Shown here piece after piece: positions 61,250-64,000 of a DNA stretch of 64,000 nucleotides. A program made the translations under genes and the position numbers. Location: positions 186,001 through 250,000 of the forward strand of contig JAQIIU010000001.1 in NCBI GenBank assembly GCA_036946625.1, in the 5' to 3' direction. The notes below the pieces were generated by a model. It had not been told where the DNA came from. It ran no database searches and saw only the letters and a list, made by a program, of their open reading frames with translations. How positions within the stretch are numbered: position 1 is the stretch's first letter; the number at the start of each line of letters is the position of its first letter. The stretch comes from Methylorubrum populi. Its GTDB lineage: Bacteria > Pseudomonadota > Alphaproteobacteria > Rhizobiales > Beijerinckiaceae.

Positions 61250-62108
61250 CCGAGCCCTCGAAGCGTGGATCCTGCGGCCGTTCGCGGCTGTCGATGAAGG
61301 CCGCGACGGACCAAGCCTCCTCGTCCGACAGGGTGTTGCCCTGGCCGAGCGGCATGTTCGCCTTGATGAAACCGGCGGCGTTGGCGACCGAGCTCATGCC
61401 GGCTCCCCAGTTGTAGGACCGCGCCCCCCAGAGTGGCGGGGACACGGTATGTCCATCCGTGGTCGCCTGGCCTTCCCCGCCCGCACCGTGGCACAGGGCG
61501 CATTTGGTGGCATAGACGTCCCGCCCGTGCGCGATGTCGAGCGAGGCGGGCCGCGCCAGCTTGGGGTACCCCCGGCCTGGCGGGCTCAGGCCGGTCCGCG
61601 CTCCCCGTGCCAGGAAGAAGGCGTAGCTCTCCAGCGCGACCAACACCGGATCGCCGAGCGGCGGGGCCTTGCCGTTCATGCTGTAGCGGAAGCAGTCCTG
61701 CAGCCGCTCCGCGAAGGTGTTCACGTGCCGGTTCTTGGCGCGATAGGCCGGATAGTTCTCGTAAGCGGCCCAGAGCGGCGCCGAGCCGGGGAGCCTGCCG
61801 CCGTCGAGGTGGCAGTTCGAGCAGCGCAAGTCGTTGCCGACGAACCCGCGGGCGTGCGTCCCGGTGTCCTGGAAGATGTCCCTGCCCATCCGGACCATCG
61901 TCCCGAACGGGTCGTCCGGGATGGCGCTCTCCGGTGGGGGCTGGAAGTGCTCCGCAGCGGTTCCGGCTGGGTCGGGTCGGCGCGTCTGTTCCGCTTGGCC
62001 ACCGCTCGTCCCCTCGGCCCTGGGAGGCCTTTGCCCGACGAGCACGATGAGGCCGAGCGAGGCCGCTCCGACGGCCCACACCCACGCTCCCGGAACACGC
62101 TTGCTCAT
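61137..62108 (-). CDS. Dihaem cytochrome c, TsdA-like thiosulfate dehydrogenase
   Basis: 323 residues from ATG 62108. N-terminal membrane or signal helix (9-25). Two haem sites: Cys96-SN-Cys99-His100 and Cys203-AL-Cys206-His207. Cys139 in LQDCFRYSMNGK aligns with the unusual Cys axial ligand of haem 1 in TsdA; SPPLWGARSYNWGAGM and FIKANMPLGQGNTLSDEEAW match the TsdA C-terminal domain. TsdA oxidises thiosulfate to tetrathionate or the reverse. Adjacent DsrE and YeeE genes support a sulfur role. The stop end lies in the right repeat copy. Confidence 0.85.
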   Translation of the reverse strand: MSKRVPGAWVWAVGAASLGLIVLVGQRPPRAEGTSGGQAEQTRRPDPAGTAAEHFQPPPESAIPDDPFGTMVRMGRDIFQDTGTHARGFVGNDLRCSNCHLDGGRLPGSAPLWAAYENYPAYRAKNRHVNTFAERLQDCFRYSMNGKAPPLGDPVLVALESYAFFLARGARTGLSPPGRGYPKLARPASLDIAHGRDVYATKCALCHGAGGEGQATTDGHTVSPPLWGARSYNWGAGMSSVANAAGFIKANMPLGQGNTLSDEEAWSVAAFIDSRERPQDPRFEGSVAETRKAHHDDPFDFYGRTVDGVPLGQNAPPFGTVPP

Positions 62109-62395
62109 CGCGGACCTCCGCTTTGCGTCGCCGGGACGGGCAGGCTCGCATAGTAGGCGGCGACGGCGGCGACCTCGTCGGCGGTGAGCTTGGCCTTGTC
62201 GATCCAGCCGGGTGTGGGGCCGGCCGTGACCTGAACGTCGATGCCGCGGGCCTTGCCGAAGGTCTCCGCCGCCTCCTTGATGGCCGGCAGCGGGCCCCTG
62301 GGCCCGTAGACCAGGACCCTGGCCGGGGCGGCGTGGGCCGCGCCGACGAGGACGAGCGTCAGGATCGTGGCGAGAATCCGGGCGGTGCGGGGCAT
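62105..62395 (-). CDS. Chimaeric protein: solute-binding N-terminus fused to cytochrome c C-terminus
   Basis: 96 residues with signal peptide (1-22). Residues 25-68 (VLVYGPRGPLPAIKEAAETF, TAGPTPGWIDKA) match the start of a type-2 periplasmic solute-binding protein; residues 69-88 (KLTADEVAAVAAYYASLPVP) match the terminal helix of small class I cytochromes c. No CxxCH motif remains. The pattern indicates a deletion that joined two genes in frame at about codon 68. It overlaps the dihaem cytochrome start by four bases. Probably without either original function. Confidence 0.65.
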   Translation of the reverse strand: MPRTARILATILTLVLVGAAHAAPARVLVYGPRGPLPAIKEAAETFGKARGIDVQVTAGPTPGWIDKAKLTADEVAAVAAYYASLPVPATQSGGPR

Positions 62396-62397
62396 GG

Positions 62398-63387
62398 CTA
62401 GTTCCGGTCCGGGGTGCCGTCGGCGTGGTAGGGCTCGAAGCCGTAGCGCGAGAAGATCGCGCGCGCTTCCGCGCCACGCAGGAAGTCCAGCCAGACACGC
62501 GCTTCCGCGGGATGGGCCGCATCCTTCACGGCGGCGCCGGCGTAGGCTCCGGTCTCGTTCTGGTCGGCGGGGATGTCGACGCGCTCCGTCGGCAGGTTCG
62601 CCTCGGCCTGGAACATGGCCTCCGAGCGCCAGGTGACGCCGGCGTCCGCACGACCCTGCATCAGCCACACCGGGGTCTGCCGGTGATGCATCCGCGTGAG
62701 GGCGGTCGTGCCCTCGGCCACCTTCGTCTCGTAGACGGTCCTGACGAGCGCCTCGCCGCCGGCCTTCCGGAGGGCGGACTTGATCTGCCGCGCGACGCCT
62801 TCGAATTCGGGGTTCGGCATCGCCAGCCTCAGTCCCGGCCGTGCCAGGTCGGCGAGCCCGGTGACCTTCGCGGGATTGCCCTTGGGCATCATGATCGCCA
62901 ACTGGTTCGTCACGTAGGGAACCGCAGGCCCGACCAGGTCGCCCTCGCGGACGAGCCGCTCGACCGCCCCGAGCCCGGCGAGGTAGGCGTCCGGCTTCGC
63001 GGTCCAGGTCATGTTGCCCACCGTGACGCGCCCGCCGGCCCGCATCTGCCTGACGAGCAGGCCCGGCGGGATGGTCTCGTAGTAGATCCGGCCGGCGAGT
63101 TCCGGGTGCCGCGCCTCGAAGGCCGCGACCAGCGGGGCCATCGCGAAGAAGGAGTTGCCGCCGACGTAGAGGATCAGGCGGGCGTTCGTCAGGTCGCCGT
63201 GGAAGTCCGCGAGGTTGTCCGCCTCGTGGACCGTGAACTCCAGGCCCTTGTCGTGCGCCGGGGCGTTGGCGCCACCCTGCCAGGGCGGGAAGGTACGGTC
63301 GGCGTCGCGCCGCGGATCCGCGCCGGCCGGAGGGGCGGCGAGCAGGGCGAGGCAGGACAGGACGGGGGGAAGCGAGAGGCGAGGCAT
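62398..63387 (-). CDS. Periplasmic type-2 solute-binding protein, orphan
   Basis: 329 residues with signal peptide (1-23). ILYVGGNSFFAMAPLVAAFEARHPEL near residue 70 and GNPAKVTGLADLARPGLRLAMPNPEFEGVARQ match ModA/TupA-like binding folds; the C-terminal FLRGAEARAIFSRYGFEP is typical of this superfamily. No permease or ATPase gene is near, so it may act as a sensor or chaperone or use a distant transporter. Oxyanion binding (molybdate, tungstate or sulfur compound) is a guess from the fold. Confidence 0.8.
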   Translation of the reverse strand: MPRLSLPPVLSCLALLAAPPAGADPRRDADRTFPPWQGGANAPAHDKGLEFTVHEADNLADFHGDLTNARLILYVGGNSFFAMAPLVAAFEARHPELAGRIYYETIPPGLLVRQMRAGGRVTVGNMTWTAKPDAYLAGLGAVERLVREGDLVGPAVPYVTNQLAIMMPKGNPAKVTGLADLARPGLRLAMPNPEFEGVARQIKSALRKAGGEALVRTVYETKVAEGTTALTRMHHRQTPVWLMQGRADAGVTWRSEAMFQAEANLPTERVDIPADQNETGAYAGAAVKDAAHPAEARVWLDFLRGAEARAIFSRYGFEPYHADGTPDRN

Positions 63388-63396
63388 CCGGCGCTC

Positions 63397-63864
63397 CTAC
63401 GGGTGGATGTAGGTGAAACCCATGCCCTGGAGCCGTGCCAACTCGGCGACGCCGCTCGGCACGATGTCGTCCTCCTTGACGCCGTAGAGTCCGTGCCAGT
63501 CGATCTTCCGCTCCGTCAGGGTGTTGTTGCAGATCAGGAAGCGCACCCCCATGCCCTTGAGGGCGTCGATGCGCCCGGCGAGGTCCCGGTCGTCCTTCGC
63601 CATCTGGAACAGGACGAGACCGTCGCCGTGGTCGACCACGCGGATCTCGACCTTGTCCTTGCCAAGCGCCTCGACGTGGTTGCGGATGTTGCCGAGCAAC
63701 CGCTTGAAATAAGCGTCGTTGTCCGGCGGCGCGCCGTCGTTGTGGTAGACCACCTTCTGCGGCGTGTAGTAGCCGGACGGGGCCTCGCCGGCCGCGAAGG
63801 CGGCCCCGACGCACATTCCCAGGATGAGCAGGACGGCCGGGCCAAGGCGGGACAGGATCGTCAT
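63397..63864 (-). CDS. Exported DsrE-family protein
   Basis: 155 residues with signal peptide (1-25). KVVYHNDGAPPDNDAYFKRLLGNIRNHVEALGKDKVEIRVVDHGDGL and ALKGMGVRFLICNNTL follow the DsrE/DsrF fold; Cys112 sits at the position of the sulfur-carrying Cys in DsrE/TusD relatives. Periplasmic members of this family are found with thiosulfate oxidation genes. It would carry persulfide sulfur or bind a sulfur compound near the TsdA-like cytochrome. Confidence 0.85.
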   Translation of the reverse strand: MTILSRLGPAVLLILGMCVGAAFAAGEAPSGYYTPQKVVYHNDGAPPDNDAYFKRLLGNIRNHVEALGKDKVEIRVVDHGDGLVLFQMAKDDRDLAGRIDALKGMGVRFLICNNTLTERKIDWHGLYGVKEDDIVPSGVAELARLQGMGFTYIHP

Positions 63865-63933
63865 GACGGTCTCCGGTTGCTGATCTCGGACTGGTCGGAA
63901 GCGCCTGCTTGGAGGTGCCCGGCCCGGGGCTGG

Positions 63934-64000
63934 TCAGACGCGAAGGTAGCTCCACCCGGCCTCCTGCAGCGCGACGAGCCGGACGGCGCCGGCGCGGACC
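63934..64000 (-). CDS. 3' end of an unidentified gene (cut by window)
   Basis: The minus-strand frame ending at TGA 63936-63934 reads VRAGAVRLVALQEAGWSYLRV. The ending resembles those of rhodanese-like or exported domain proteins, but 22 residues do not allow an assignment. Confidence 0.3.
   Translation of the reverse strand, partial: VRAGAVRLVALQEAGWSYLRV

Overview
The window is very GC-rich chromosomal DNA with almost uniformly G/C third codon positions. The gene set (CarD-type regulator, seven-iron ferredoxin FdxA, RpoH-like sigma factor, AcuI/YhdH reductase, DUF4170 and DUF1328 proteins, a small protein with an AANDN motif) and two families of intergenic palindromes point to an alphaproteobacterium of the Hyphomicrobiales, most likely Methylobacteriaceae (Methylobacterium/Methylorubrum). 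That assignment is inference; no rRNA or marker alignment could be run.

Layout. 1-9.3 kb: surface polysaccharide locus. Three genes on the minus strand make a UDP-N-acetyl-6-deoxy-L-hexosamine (dehydratase/epimerase, RmlD-like reductase, WecB-like 2-epimerase), followed by a GST; then three glycosyltransferases on plus and two small proteins, one built of two copies of a VYLV...IP-GP-L repeat. 9.47-10.18 kb: an internally deleted IS5-family element that supplies the stop codon of a small gene, followed by tRNA-Arg(ACG) and tRNA-Pro(CGG). 11.3-23.7 kb: mostly housekeeping (LysR regulator, rpoH, carD, fdxA, acuI-like, GreA-like, prs, DUF4170, xseA, purD, tadA). 24-31.5 kb: chemoreceptor, fluoroacetate-dehalogenase-like hydrolase, PAS-GGDEF-EAL protein, DUF1328, pseudouridine synthase with a very long basic tail. 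31.5-36.2 kb: rsmD, a three-gene lower-GC hypothetical operon on minus, then two exported oxidoreductases and an Npt-like nucleotide transporter. 36.4-41 kb: RND pump and its adaptor. 42-51 kb: isochorismatase-like hydrolase, a four-gene translationally coupled set (acyl-CoA dehydrogenase-like, NodS-like methyltransferase, cytochrome b, sulfite-oxidase-fold protein), a class II ABC uptake cassette, an epoxide-hydrolase-like enzyme.

51.3-64 kb looks like an accessory sulfur and thiol-redox island: an ArsR/BigR-type regulator with the two thiol-switch cysteines, split YeeE/YedE transporters, a truncated TSUP exporter, an OmpR-type two-component system diverging from dsbD across a tandem CTTAAG box, a DsbA-like thioredoxin, an L,D-transpeptidase, a TsdA-like dihaem cytochrome c, an orphan type-2 solute-binding protein and a DsrE-family protein. 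It carries several scars: a double-frameshifted DUF2892-type gene, a chimaeric gene (solute-binding N-terminus plus cytochrome c C-terminus), and a second chemoreceptor gene flanked by two 326-bp direct repeats that each span the transpeptidase/cytochrome junction. These scars suggest recent assembly by recombination.

Most interesting: the repeat-flanked chemoreceptor cassette, the sulfur island with its predicted regulatory sites, the deleted IS with its neighbour-truncating end, the exported NAD(P)-type oxidoreductase pair, and the small low-GC operon including a 55-residue membrane protein.
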